From Diplonema japonicum (taxonomy: Eukaryota > Euglenozoa > Diplonemea > Diplonemida > Diplonemidae): 64,000 nucleotides of DNA. Every line of letters starts with the position of its first letter. Position 1 is the stretch's first letter. Below the pieces are notes generated by a model, which saw nothing but the letters and a program-made list of their open reading frames with translations, was not told where the DNA came from and searched no databases. Where the stretch lies: NCBI GenBank assembly GCA_964019335.1, contig OZ025703.1:1-64000 (forward strand), written 5' to 3'. Positions 42,131 through 51,800 of this stretch are shown here, piece after piece. The position numbers were made by a program, and so were the translations under genes.

Positions 42131-42862
42131 ATGACTGACTCCCGCCAAGAGGCGCGGCAGATGGCGTCCCATGTGTTGGGGCTCAGCGGCGACGAGCCGT
42201 TGATTCGGGACATAGAGAAGTTGGACGGGCACCTCACGAAAGTGGTTGCCGCTGAGTCACCGCTACCCGTGCCTCTGCGTACGTTGAGCAGCCCTTTAAG
42301 GAAGGAAGTGCAGTCACCGAGGGAAACACCGCAGTCCCCACCTCTAATGACTGAAGCAGTGGTTCAGACAGATATACATGAGAAGGAACTGAAAAATATC
42401 ATACGGGACCAAGAAGAGGTCATCACCAACCTGCGCAAGATGCTTGAAGACGAGCAGGAGTGCCACGATGCTAGCCAGGAGCGCGTGAAAATCTTAGAAG
42501 AGGAATGCGAGAGACTGCAAACAACTGTCGTGCTCAGCGAGTCCGCATTAGTGCAGAGCGAGAAACAGCTACAAATTCAAACCCACAAGGCACAAGACCT
42601 CTGCGAACAGATTTGTGTCTACGATGGTCTCAACAAAGAGGTCATGGCCAGGGAGCAGGAGGCACAAGCTTTAGTGCGGGAAGCCCAGAGGCAGCTTGCA
42701 GTGGCTTGCAGTGAGTTAGAACGCATCCACTCAATCACCCCCAGCCAGTCACAGATTGCCGATCTAGGCACGCTGCGCATAAGCGCTTCCACCGCCCAGG
42801 AAACTTACAATGCCGCCCTCCAAGAACTCCACGAAGTGCGGCACACCGACATTCCTTTTTAG
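42131..42862 (+). CDS. Unrecognised coiled-coil protein
   Basis: 243 residues from the ATG after CTAGCAAG; an in-frame ATG at 42074 is also possible, but a TTCAG acceptor-like site at 42114-42118 favours the later start. Residues about 95-220 form a long coiled coil rich in Glu, Gln and Leu (EKELKNIIRDQEEVITNLRK and onward), preceded by a Ser/Pro linker. No named domain. Such proteins are common around basal bodies and axonemes, but that role is only suggested by the neighbours. Confidence 0.65.
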   Translation: MTDSRQEARQMASHVLGLSGDEPLIRDIEKLDGHLTKVVAAESPLPVPLRTLSSPLRKEVQSPRETPQSPPLMTEAVVQTDIHEKELKNIIRDQEEVITNLRKMLEDEQECHDASQERVKILEEECERLQTTVVLSESALVQSEKQLQIQTHKAQDLCEQICVYDGLNKEVMAREQEAQALVREAQRQLAVACSELERIHSITPSQSQIADLGTLRISASTAQETYNAALQELHEVRHTDIPF

Positions 42863-42906
42863 ATACCCTTTATATGTTGTATTTAACCCCATGCCCCTTG
42901 CTCTCC

Positions 42907-42966
42907 TTTTTTTTTTTTTTTTTTTTTTTTTTTTGCCTGAGTTGCTTCTTCATTACACATTATCAG
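42907..42966 (+). promoter_or_regulatory. Probable spliced-leader acceptor for the 42971 gene
   Basis: A 28-T tract (42907-42934), a short mixed stretch and TATCAG at 42961-42966, 4 nt before the ATG. Same pattern (pyrimidines, then AG close to ATG) precedes most genes of the array. Confidence 0.55.
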
Positions 42967-42970
42967 GAGG

Positions 42971-43918
42971 ATGCAGACGAGAGCAAATACAAAACGTAGC
43001 GTGAGCACGCCACGGATGCCTGTGGGGACGGCGCGCACCCCCCAGACCCCGCGTGCGCTTTCCAGGAGGGGTAGTGTCAGCAGTTACACGAGTTTGGGGA
43101 GATCGGCATCGCCTTTTTCGAGTGTACCCAGATCGCCTAGAGCCTACAGCATGGAGAAGAGGTCCCAGAGCATTGAACGGAGGCTGCCCAGATCATTTAG
43201 CACTGAGAAGAGATCGCAGAGCACTGAGCGGCGGCCCCCGAGTCCTTCGCGGAGACAGTTTGCTGGGATGCGCCCGACAGCGAACACAGCGAATTCCTTA
43301 TTTACAACCCCGCATGCTGTCCCAAAGATTGGAGGGCAAATGAAACCTGCCAGAACACCGTGCAACCTCCCGCGCCCCATGAGCCCGCAACCCTTCCCCA
43401 TGAAAATAGGCAGGCGCAAGGAGACAACCGAGCCCTCAATGCGCTCACGACCGTGGGTAACACACTCCATGGCTTCGCTGGACAAGAAGGACCACGCGCA
43501 GAACTTGGCTTTGGCGAGGGAGGTCCAGAGCACACCCCGGGCAATCAGCATTGAAAGGAACAGCGACATGCAGACTTCAAGGATGGTAGCAGCGGGTGGC
43601 ACACCAGGCAAGAGCATTCAGGTTGATATCATGAAGCCAAAACAATCCCCGTTAGACACTATCCACACCATGAGGAACACGCTCCCTCAGGAGCACATTG
43701 AAGACCGTGCAGCATGCTTTGGCACTACTGCCCTCACCTTCACCCTCTCGTCAACGCTGGGTGTTCTGGCAGGGAAGCTCATACAAGAGGACCCCTCCAT
43801 TGCCTTGGACAAACACGCTGCCCACCTCATCCCCGTGCTCTTATCTGCCAAGGCGCAACTTCTTGACACAGCAGAGCATCTCGACTCCATCATCACCAAT
43901 AGTGGTGTTTCCGCGTAG
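42971..43918 (+). CDS. Unrecognised basic Ser/Arg/Pro-rich protein
   Basis: 315 residues. The start lies 4 nt after a TATCAG that follows a 28-T tract, a model trans-splice acceptor. The N-terminal half is very basic, Ser/Arg/Pro-rich and disordered, with internal repeats of the form (M/T)EKRSQS(I/T)ERR-x-P (residues about 57-85). The C-terminal about 90 residues look folded and helical (CFGTTALTFTLSSTLGVLAGKL ... HLDSII). Basic repeats like these are often microtubule- or nucleic acid-binding, but I do not recognise the family. Confidence 0.65.
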   Translation: MQTRANTKRSVSTPRMPVGTARTPQTPRALSRRGSVSSYTSLGRSASPFSSVPRSPRAYSMEKRSQSIERRLPRSFSTEKRSQSTERRPPSPSRRQFAGMRPTANTANSLFTTPHAVPKIGGQMKPARTPCNLPRPMSPQPFPMKIGRRKETTEPSMRSRPWVTHSMASLDKKDHAQNLALAREVQSTPRAISIERNSDMQTSRMVAAGGTPGKSIQVDIMKPKQSPLDTIHTMRNTLPQEHIEDRAACFGTTALTFTLSSTLGVLAGKLIQEDPSIALDKHAAHLIPVLLSAKAQLLDTAEHLDSIITNSGVSA

Positions 43919-44101
43919 ACCTTTCCCCCTTTGCTAAAAATGAAATGTTGATATTTTGTACTTTTGTATCTATTTACTTTCCACCCTTTTTGTACATTGC
44001 TATTCGACTGTCTTTGTGCACTTGCCCCTAACGCTCTGCAGGCATTGTTGTTCAAGAGGGAAACAAAAAAGAAAAAAAAAAATGCAATCATAAGCACAGC
44101 A

Positions 44102-46123
44102 ATGCACGCGTTACGTTTTGTATTATTTACCACTCTGGTGGTGGAGTGCGTGGGCGAGTCGTATAAGATGAGAAAGGATGGCTACACGTACGAGTGGCAC
44201 CCTAAAGAGGCGGTAAGGCAATATCATTCAAGTGTACCGGTAGTGCTAGGGAGGTATGAGAAGGAACTGAACGATGGGCAGATGTACACGAATGGTGACA
44301 CTTGTGGCGCAACGAAGAGGTCTACATTTGTGCAGCTGAAGTGCTGCGACGGTGTGTGTGGGGACGAAGACCGGTACGTGCTCTACGACATAAAGGAGCC
44401 GAAGCCATGCCAGTATGAAGCTGTTGTCTGCGATGCCATGCTGTGTGCTGAAGGACCGAGCAGTGGGAAGGCATTGTCGCTGAACGAGATCCGCAAGCTA
44501 CGCGAGGAGACGAGAGAAATGTTCTACCACGCTTATAATTCGTACATGACACACGCCTTCCCTGCTGCAGAGCTGCGCCCTGTTTCGTGTCAAGGAGGAG
44601 ACTTTTCGTTCTCCGACATCCCCGGCCTCACCCTCATCGACACGCTCGACACACTTGCCATCCTTGATGACGTGCCGCAGTTCCAGAAAGGTGTTGACGC
44701 GGTGTTAGATATTCTCGACGATTTTGACTTCGACCTCAATGTCTCTGTGTTCGAGACAACCATCAGGGCCCTCGGAGGGCTTCTTTCTGCGCACATATTT
44801 GCTTCAACACCCAAATATGGTTTCACAGCTGGGGGATGGCGTTATTCAGACGGCCTGCTCCACCTCGCAGTCGACTTGGCGGAACGTCTCTCTGCCGCAT
44901 TCCCCGAAGACCAAGGCATCCCGTACGGGACCGTCAACTTAAGGTACGGTGTCCCAGAGGGCGAAACACCAGTAGCAAGTGTTGCAGGTGCCGGGTCGCT
45001 ATCCGTTGAGTTCTTGATAGTGAGCCTACTTTCAGGGAACGAGAAGTATGGGAGAATTGCTGTACACGCATCGAAGCTGTTGTTTGACTTCAGGAGCCAC
45101 ATTGGGCTGGTGGGGAAGCACATCAACGCGAAAACAATGGAGTGGACGGAGACGGGGAGCGGGATAGGGACCAACACAGACTCCTTCTACGAATATCTTC
45201 TTAAGGTGTACATGCTGTCGGGGTCGGGGGCGTCATGGGAAATGTTCGAAGAGAGCTACGAAGCAGTGATGGCCTTCATTGCTGACGGTGACTGGTACCC
45301 TGATGTGCATATGAAGACGGGCGAGCTCCAGCGACAGAGAGCAGAAGGGTTGCTAGCTTTCTGGCCGGGGCTGCAAACACTCATCGGGGACCACGCTTCT
45401 GCAGCCAACACTATGAACGCTTTGATGAGCATTTGGAGAGATGCTTACTTCCTCCCAGAGGGCTATGACTACAAGCTGCGGAGTGTAGGTTCCAACCCTG
45501 TGGACCAATCGTATCTTCTGCGTCCCGAGTTCATCGAATCGTTGGTTTACCTCAGGAAGGCTACTAATGATAACAGCTGGTTGCGGGCTGGGAAAGAAGT
45601 CCTGGAGTCCATCCAGACTTTTTGCAGGACACCATGTGGCTATACATCGGTGGAGAACCTCAGAGATGGCAAGGCCACCAAGCAGGATCTGATGCCGTCG
45701 TTTTTCCTGTCAGAAACTGCGAAGTACTTGTATCTTCTTTTTGATGACGCGCTCACAAAGGAAGGCCACTGGGTGCTCAGCCCATCCGATCCTTGGGTTT
45801 TCAGGTATTAGTTGTTGTTTCACAAATAACTCACTGCAGCACCGAGGCCCACCCGTACCCTATCAAGGCCATGCAAAATCTTGTCACACCCAACATCTCA
45901 GCCTCTCTCCCTGAAGGCATCTTGACTGCAAGACCTTCGGCCCTCCGGGAGTGCCCCGCAGAGCAGCTCTGGGTACAGAGCTACAACCCGTACTATGTGG
46001 TATGCCTTGCGACAATGAAAAGCCACACAGCCCGACGACGGTGTTGCACAGCCGCCACCCCAGCAAACTCTTACCTTCAAGACACTGCAGGAGTTGGGTG
46101 CAGCACTCAATTTTCAGATTTAG
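44102..46123 (+). CDS. Secreted MRH lectin - GH47 mannosidase fusion (OS-9-like plus EDEM-like)
   Basis: Exons 44102-45804, 45840-45999 and 46031-46123 join to 651 residues. A signal peptide (residues 1-19, LRFVLFTTLVV) is followed by an MRH domain (about 24-117) with OS-9 spacing: TYEWHPKEAVRQYH, LGRY, YTNGDTC, KRST-x-VQLKC, EPKPCQY, MLC. The four mannose-binding positions (Gln40, Arg73, Glu99, Tyr105) are all present. Then comes a GH47 domain of EDEM type: LIDTLDTLAIL, VFETTIRALGGLL (acid Glu218), GTNTDSFYEYLLK, LRPEFIES, SFFLSETAKYLYLLF and FSTEAHP. In known cells EDEM trims N-glycan mannose on misfolded ER proteins and OS-9/Yos9 reads the result; here both lie in one chain. A short unrelated tail ends the protein, with no KDEL. 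Confidence 0.85.
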
Positions 46124-46174
46124 ACAAGTGACTTGCCTTGGTGTCCTCCTCGATATTATCTAGGCTCTATAAAT

Positions 46175-47458
46175 ATGAGGACACTAGCTTTGCTCGCCCT
46201 TGCGCTGCTTGTCAGGGGAAACGACACGGTTTACAAGTTCCCCGACGTCCCTTCCCATGTTGCCGTGAAACTTTTGGAGGTGGAATGCAAGGGCTGTGCC
46301 ACTGGCGATGGGAAAGTCGATGTGTGGTACCCTGATGGTTTCTCGGCGGACTCCATTTTTGCTGGGAGGAACTACACACTTGATATCAGGGGTGGTGCTG
46401 AGCTGGTGGAAATGGCGGAGTCCTTTGGATTGAAGCCTACTGTTAAGGTTCAGAGCGTAAGAGAGCTCATAAAGGCGGAGAGGCTGAATGGCACGGAGGA
46501 CTGGAACAGTGAGTACCATACTTTTGCTGATATTGATACCCGCTTGAGAAGCTTTGCCAGCACCTACGGTGCGCAGTACGTCGCATCCATCGGCAGCACC
46601 TTCGATGGGGCTTCCATCCCCGCACTTCGCTTCGGGTCGTCGCCACGCAAGGACATCATCTACCTGCAGTGCGGGATCCACGCCAGAGAATGGATCAGCC
46701 CTGCTACCTGCATGTACTACATCGAGCAGATGCTCATCGACGTCCAGAAGGGCACCCAGCCCATGGCGGGTCTCCTTGCACAGACCGAGGTTTTCGTTGT
46801 GCCTGTGCTCAATGTTGACGGGTACAAATTCACGTGGAGCGACAACAGAATGTGGAGGAAGAACAGAAGACTCAATTCCGACGGTTCGTACGGTGTTGAC
46901 ATGAACAGAAACTGGGACGACCACTGGGGTCTCTGCGGCTCGTCGGCCACACCCCGCTCTGACACTTACCGTGGCACGGGCCCCTTCAGCGAGTCGGAGA
47001 CAGCCGCCGTGCGTACACTGTTCCAGCAGCTCAAATCGTCTGGCTTTAGGATCCAGAGCGGCATCGACTTCCATTCTTACGGCGAGCTTATCCTGAGGCC
47101 TTACGGGTGGACACTCCCCAATGTTCCGTGTCCCGACGCTCCGTCTCAGCCTGCCGTGTGCGTGCCCCCCAATGAGAACCACAACAAGGCCGTGGCTGAT
47201 GGGATGCAAGCTGCCATCAAGGAGGTCCATGGCGTGGCTTACACGTCCGAGCACGCGGCGGAGCTGTACTGCGCTGCCGGTGGTGCTGACGACTGGATTG
47301 CCATCTCCACTGCGCAGGCCTCCGGCTTCTGCTTCGAGCTCCGCGACACAGGCAGCTACGGCTTCGTGCTGCCTGCTGAACAGATCATCCCTACAGGTGA
47401 GGAGATCTATGGGGCGATGAAGTACTACTTCGCTGAGGTTATCAAGAGCAGGGAGTAG
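46175..47458 (+). CDS. Secreted M14 zinc carboxypeptidase (A/B type)
   Basis: Removes C-terminal residues from peptides outside the cell or in digestive vacuoles. 427 residues, no intron. Signal peptide MRTLALLALALLVRG; propeptide to about residue 105; catalytic domain after. Zinc ligands are His169 and Glu172 in GIHAREW and His300 in DFHSYG; the catalytic Glu is 388 in FCFELRD. MWRKNRR and DMNRNWD, which hold substrate-binding residues, are present. The length and prodomain match animal pancreatic-type procarboxypeptidases. A long antisense frame over this gene is a by-product of its high GC codons. Confidence 0.93.
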   Translation: MRTLALLALALLVRGNDTVYKFPDVPSHVAVKLLEVECKGCATGDGKVDVWYPDGFSADSIFAGRNYTLDIRGGAELVEMAESFGLKPTVKVQSVRELIKAERLNGTEDWNSEYHTFADIDTRLRSFASTYGAQYVASIGSTFDGASIPALRFGSSPRKDIIYLQCGIHAREWISPATCMYYIEQMLIDVQKGTQPMAGLLAQTEVFVVPVLNVDGYKFTWSDNRMWRKNRRLNSDGSYGVDMNRNWDDHWGLCGSSATPRSDTYRGTGPFSESETAAVRTLFQQLKSSGFRIQSGIDFHSYGELILRPYGWTLPNVPCPDAPSQPAVCVPPNENHNKAVADGMQAAIKEVHGVAYTSEHAAELYCAAGGADDWIAISTAQASGFCFELRDTGSYGFVLPAEQIIPTGEEIYGAMKYYFAEVIKSRE

Positions 47459-47662
47459 GCCAAAATGTGCAAGCAAAAGGAAAAACCTTTTCGCTATGCC
47501 TAGTAACTTGTGATTCGTTATTCTTTTCCTCACCTTTTATTAGTTTTGCTCAAGGCGGGTACACCCGTTTCTGCCCTGGGCTAACCGCTCACGTGTGGAG
47601 TGATGTGACACCTTTTGTTATTGCTCTGTGTTGCCACCCAACTCATTTGAGCCAGCAGGAAT

Positions 47663-48757
47663 ATGTATTCGGTCTCATTCAAGTACAACGGGCTTGAGAA
47701 GAGTGAGTCAATCCTGGAGAGGGAGGCAGATGACGTGGAGGTGAGACTGAAGAAGAAGCTGGTGGCGAAGCATGGCCTGATCGACGACGACAAGACAAGG
47801 GAAGCGCTGAGGAAGTCGTTCATAAACTTCGACGCGAACGGGAACGGGCGGGTGAGCCTGCAAGAGTTCATTCGAGCTATGGCAGTGCACAGCTTTGTGG
47901 ACATGGATGATGTGTTGGAGGTTGTGTTTCACAAGTACGATGTGGATGACAGCGGGAGTCTAGAATATGACGAGTTCTGCAAAGGGCTGTACGGACTGAT
48001 CCCCATCCCAGGTGCCTCTAAGGAGTGTCGAGAGCTGTGCAGGCGTATCACATTGTCTCTAAAGGCAAACCGTGGAAGCCGCAATCTTGTCATCACCCTC
48101 CGCGGGATGGACAATGACGGGAATGGGCTTCTTGACCGCTCGGAAATCTACGCAGGGCTCTCTTCCTGTGGTGTGGACCTCACCGAAAGGGAGCTCGACA
48201 CCATCGGCCATTACTTCGATCGCAACGGCGACGGCCGAATCAGCATCTCAGAGTTCTCGCACACGTTGCGCGGAGATATTAACATGTGGCGCACGCAGAT
48301 GGTGAAACTGGCCTTCCTGCAGGTCGACACCAACGACAGCGGAGGCATCTCCTTCACCGAGATGAGGGAGGCGTTCCGTGCTGACCTGCACCCCGACGTG
48401 GTTTCCGGGCAGTACACCGAACAAGAGATCGTCGATGAGTTCATCCAGTCCTGGGTGAAGGATCCCGACGAGGAAATCAGCGAGATGGAGTTCCTTGATT
48501 ACTACAAAGACATCAGCCTTGCCATCCCCAATGATGAGGCGTTCACCACCTTAGTGAAGCAGACGTGGAAGCCCCGCCAGCCCATCGTGCCACCTTCAGA
48601 CATCCCTGTGCGTATCACACACGAAGATGGCTCCACAGAGACTGTCACCATCGAGCGCGAGGCACTCTCGCTTAATTACACAAAACGCTCGATCGAAGTT
48701 CACCTCCGAAGACAAGGCTACGCTGACATAGCGAAGATAAGAGTCCTGGAGCCATGA
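47663..48757 (+). CDS. Five-EF-hand calcium-binding protein, calcyphosin-like
   Basis: 364 residues; ATG 4 nt after GCCAGCAG. EF loops at residues about 57-68 (DANGNGRVSLQE), 93-104 (DVDDSGSLEYDE), 150-161 (DNDGNGLLDRSE), 186-197 (DRNGDGRISISE) and 222-233 (DTNDSGGISFTE), all with acidic positions 1, 3, 5 and 12, so calcium binding is likely. Arrangement in pairs resembles calcyphosin and related flagellar EF-hand proteins. The last 90 residues have no EF loop. Confidence 0.85.
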   Translation: MYSVSFKYNGLEKSESILEREADDVEVRLKKKLVAKHGLIDDDKTREALRKSFINFDANGNGRVSLQEFIRAMAVHSFVDMDDVLEVVFHKYDVDDSGSLEYDEFCKGLYGLIPIPGASKECRELCRRITLSLKANRGSRNLVITLRGMDNDGNGLLDRSEIYAGLSSCGVDLTERELDTIGHYFDRNGDGRISISEFSHTLRGDINMWRTQMVKLAFLQVDTNDSGGISFTEMREAFRADLHPDVVSGQYTEQEIVDEFIQSWVKDPDEEISEMEFLDYYKDISLAIPNDEAFTTLVKQTWKPRQPIVPPSDIPVRITHEDGSTETVTIEREALSLNYTKRSIEVHLRRQGYADIAKIRVLEP

Positions 48758-48784
48758 AACAATAGGCTGTGTTGTAAATACTTT

Positions 48785-48832
48785 TTATTTTTCTTTTTTC
48801 CCAGTTGTATCTCTTCTTATTTGCACTATCAG
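48785..48832 (+). promoter_or_regulatory. Probable spliced-leader acceptor for AK9
   Basis: T/C-rich sequence with two candidate AGs (TTTTTTCCCAG at about 48804 and CACTATCAG at 48824-48832); the second lies 7 nt before the start codon. Confidence 0.5.
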
Positions 48833-48839
48833 GCGCGAT

Positions 48840-51800
48840 ATGTCGCGGCCTGGGACTGCCGAGAGGCCTCCCACCGCGTCTCGGCCAGAGGAGAAGCGAT
48901 CGACATTACCGGAGGCGGTGCACGCCCTGTGCGAACCTGTACAGCATGAGGATGAGCTCACAATCATGTACAAAAAGTATTGGAGCACCTTCGACAGCGT
49001 GAGGGACGGTGCAGTAGCGATCCCGCATGATGAATACGCCGTGTTGATGAGGAGTGTTTTGAAGCTCAGCGGCGCAGCGACGACCTGCTCGAACGTGTTG
49101 TCCTTGCGACTGTGCCACCACGATTCCGTAGGAAGGGACGGCGTCAAACTTAAAGCATTTAAAGCACGTTTACAGGAAGTAGTAACCAGACTGTGGCCCA
49201 GAGGCGAGCTGCTTGAGAGGCTAGAACACCTGTACTCCCTTGTTACGCAAACCGACCCGCCTGACGTCCTCCGCTTCAGGAGCTTCTCTGATGTGGAGCG
49301 CGATGACACCTGTTTCTCGCTTGCCACCATGTGCCCTTTTGTGCAGCGGTCCGCATCCACAGCACAGAATTGCTTCGTCATCACAGGTGACCCTTGTGTG
49401 GGGAAAACTAAATTGGGTGCTGAGATCTGCCGTAGGCTTGGAACCGTGCATTTGGACACCGTGAGTTTGGTCATGGCGGAGATACACCAAGGGTCCGAGC
49501 TTGGGAAGCAGCTCCAAGAGATTGTCGAGGCGAAGGAAGCCATCCCTATCGAGATACAAGGTGGGCTCATAGGTGCTGAGATCAAGAAACCCACAGTAGC
49601 GCACAGGGGCTTCGTGATGGACGAGTTCCCTGTGATGCCTATGTCAGCAAAGGGTGACGAGCACATGGCGAAGTGGGTGTCATGGTGCGGGTTCGGTAGC
49701 AACGCCACACATGTCGTGTCTGTCTTTTGCCAGGACACTTTGAAGCCTGCAGATGAGTGGACCAAATGCTACACAACAGTACAAAAGGAGTGGGCCGTGC
49801 GAGATGAGGAAGAGATGCGACTGAGGACGAAAGAAGATAAGGAAGACATGCTCACAAAGCAGATGGAGGAATCAAAGAAGGCAAAGGAGGGAGAGGGGGA
49901 GGAAGCCGGGGGCTCTGAAGAAGAGCAAGACGAGAATGCTGCAAAAGAAAAAATCGCAGCAGCGAAAAGACGGGTGGACAGAAGGCTTTTGCACGACATC
50001 AACAAATGCGTGCACGCAGGCAGGATGCAGTGGTTCACGGAGGGAACACCCAACGCGCCATCGTGGGAAGGCGACACCCCATTCATCTCACCAGCGCAAC
50101 ACATAGAACTTGCAAGCATCATCGACAATGCAACAGCACGGGGATGCTACTACGAAGTGCTGTCTGTTGAAAGCCCTGAGAACCAAGCCAACCAGGTGAT
50201 GCAGCACTGCCCTAGTGTCATCCCTGTGGACATTCCCTCGGCGCCTGACGTTAAGATACCAGAAGACCTGTCTGAGGTGGAGAGCGCTGAGCAGGAGCAG
50301 CTCGCAACTCTAGCCACACCGTTCTCTGTTTGGGGGAAGATCTGCCCTGTTACTTACATGGAGCTGGGGATATCCATTTCAGGGCTGTACATCTACCTCT
50401 CAGCCTATAAGGGATTCTTGTACTACTTCACAACAGAAGAGCGGCGGCAAGAGTTCGTTGCCAATCCTGACCGTTATCTCGCGTCACCTCCGAAGCTGGT
50501 GAATCAGCCTATCCTGCTTATCAGTAAGCAACACGAAGTACTCGATGTGATCGGCAGCCCCAGTGCCGTGTGTGTTCCTATCATACAGCACATGGAGTAC
50601 AAACCCGTAAACCTTGATGAGTATGCAGCCACGTGGAAACAGTGGAAGGATGAGCAAACAAAGATCGAAGAAGAACGGCTGCAGCGAGAATTAGAAGAGA
50701 AACAGCGGGAGGCGGAGGACAAAGCAAGGGAGAAGAAAGCAAAGAAGAAAAAGGGTGATGAGAAGAAGAAGGACCCTAAAAAGAAGAAGGAAGATGAGGT
50801 TGTGGCACCACCCGAGCCTCAAGAGGAAGAAAAGGAAGAAGAAAAAGTTGAGCTGGGGCTCGTTGCACAGAAGCTGGTTGACATCGAAAAGGAGATGGCG
50901 CGGCGTGCGTTGGAGCCGTCTGTCGTTGTGAATGGCATCAACGCTGACAGCTCTCAGTGGTTGGACTACCTAAAAGAGCACCAACTGCTGCCCACTACAG
51001 TAGTCTTGCTCGATATGCCGAAGGAGGAGCCAGAGAGGCCCGAAGATGATGACGAAGAAGCGGAAGCAGAGGAACGGGACCCCGACCAGGATGATGCCGA
51101 AGATAAGCCGAAGGAGCCCCCCACCCTCGACATGACGGACGCCGTGGGGTACACACGGTCCATAGAAGCCTTCGTCAATAGCCTGTCACAAGAAGGTGGT
51201 GAAGAAGAGCAGGAGAAGTCTAGTCCTTCATACGTCGTGCATGTGGTGAACATTCGGAAGGCACAAAATGCAGAAGAGGCTGTGATAGAGATGTCTAGGC
51301 AGCTAAACCCCTTTTCTAACAAGTTATCCAGCATGCAAGAAGACGAAGAAGAGGGAGAACCACAAGAGGAAAAGGAAGAAGAAGAAGGGAAAACTGAAGA
51401 TCTCCGCCTCACACCCGGGCCACCTCCTCTGTCGTTCTATGGCACAACAAGGAAATACTGCCCTGTATCTGTGGCCAAGAAGCTTTTAGTATTCGGTGAC
51501 CCCGAGCACGCCGTGACCTACGGTGGGAAGAAGTGGTTGTTCAGGGGCAGTGGCGAGCGCAAGGCCTTTTTGGAAGACCCAAAAACTATTTCTGCGGAGC
51601 ACCCCATACCACCCCCTGCCTTTTGGGTCATGGGCACAGAGTGTAGTTACCAAGAAGAGATTCGGGAGGCCCTTGAGGAGGTGTACAGGGTGCCTGCTAT
51701 CAACTTCAAGGACATGGAAGGTACCGCTGCGTTGTGCCACCTCGTTAATTCGGAGTGCGAACACGTGCATGCTGCGTGCGACGTACTCGAAGAGCGAAAG

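Noticed and set aside
46184-47533. 449-codon minus-strand frame
   Set aside because: Antisense shadow of the M14 carboxypeptidase, whose zinc and catalytic motifs are all on the + strand.
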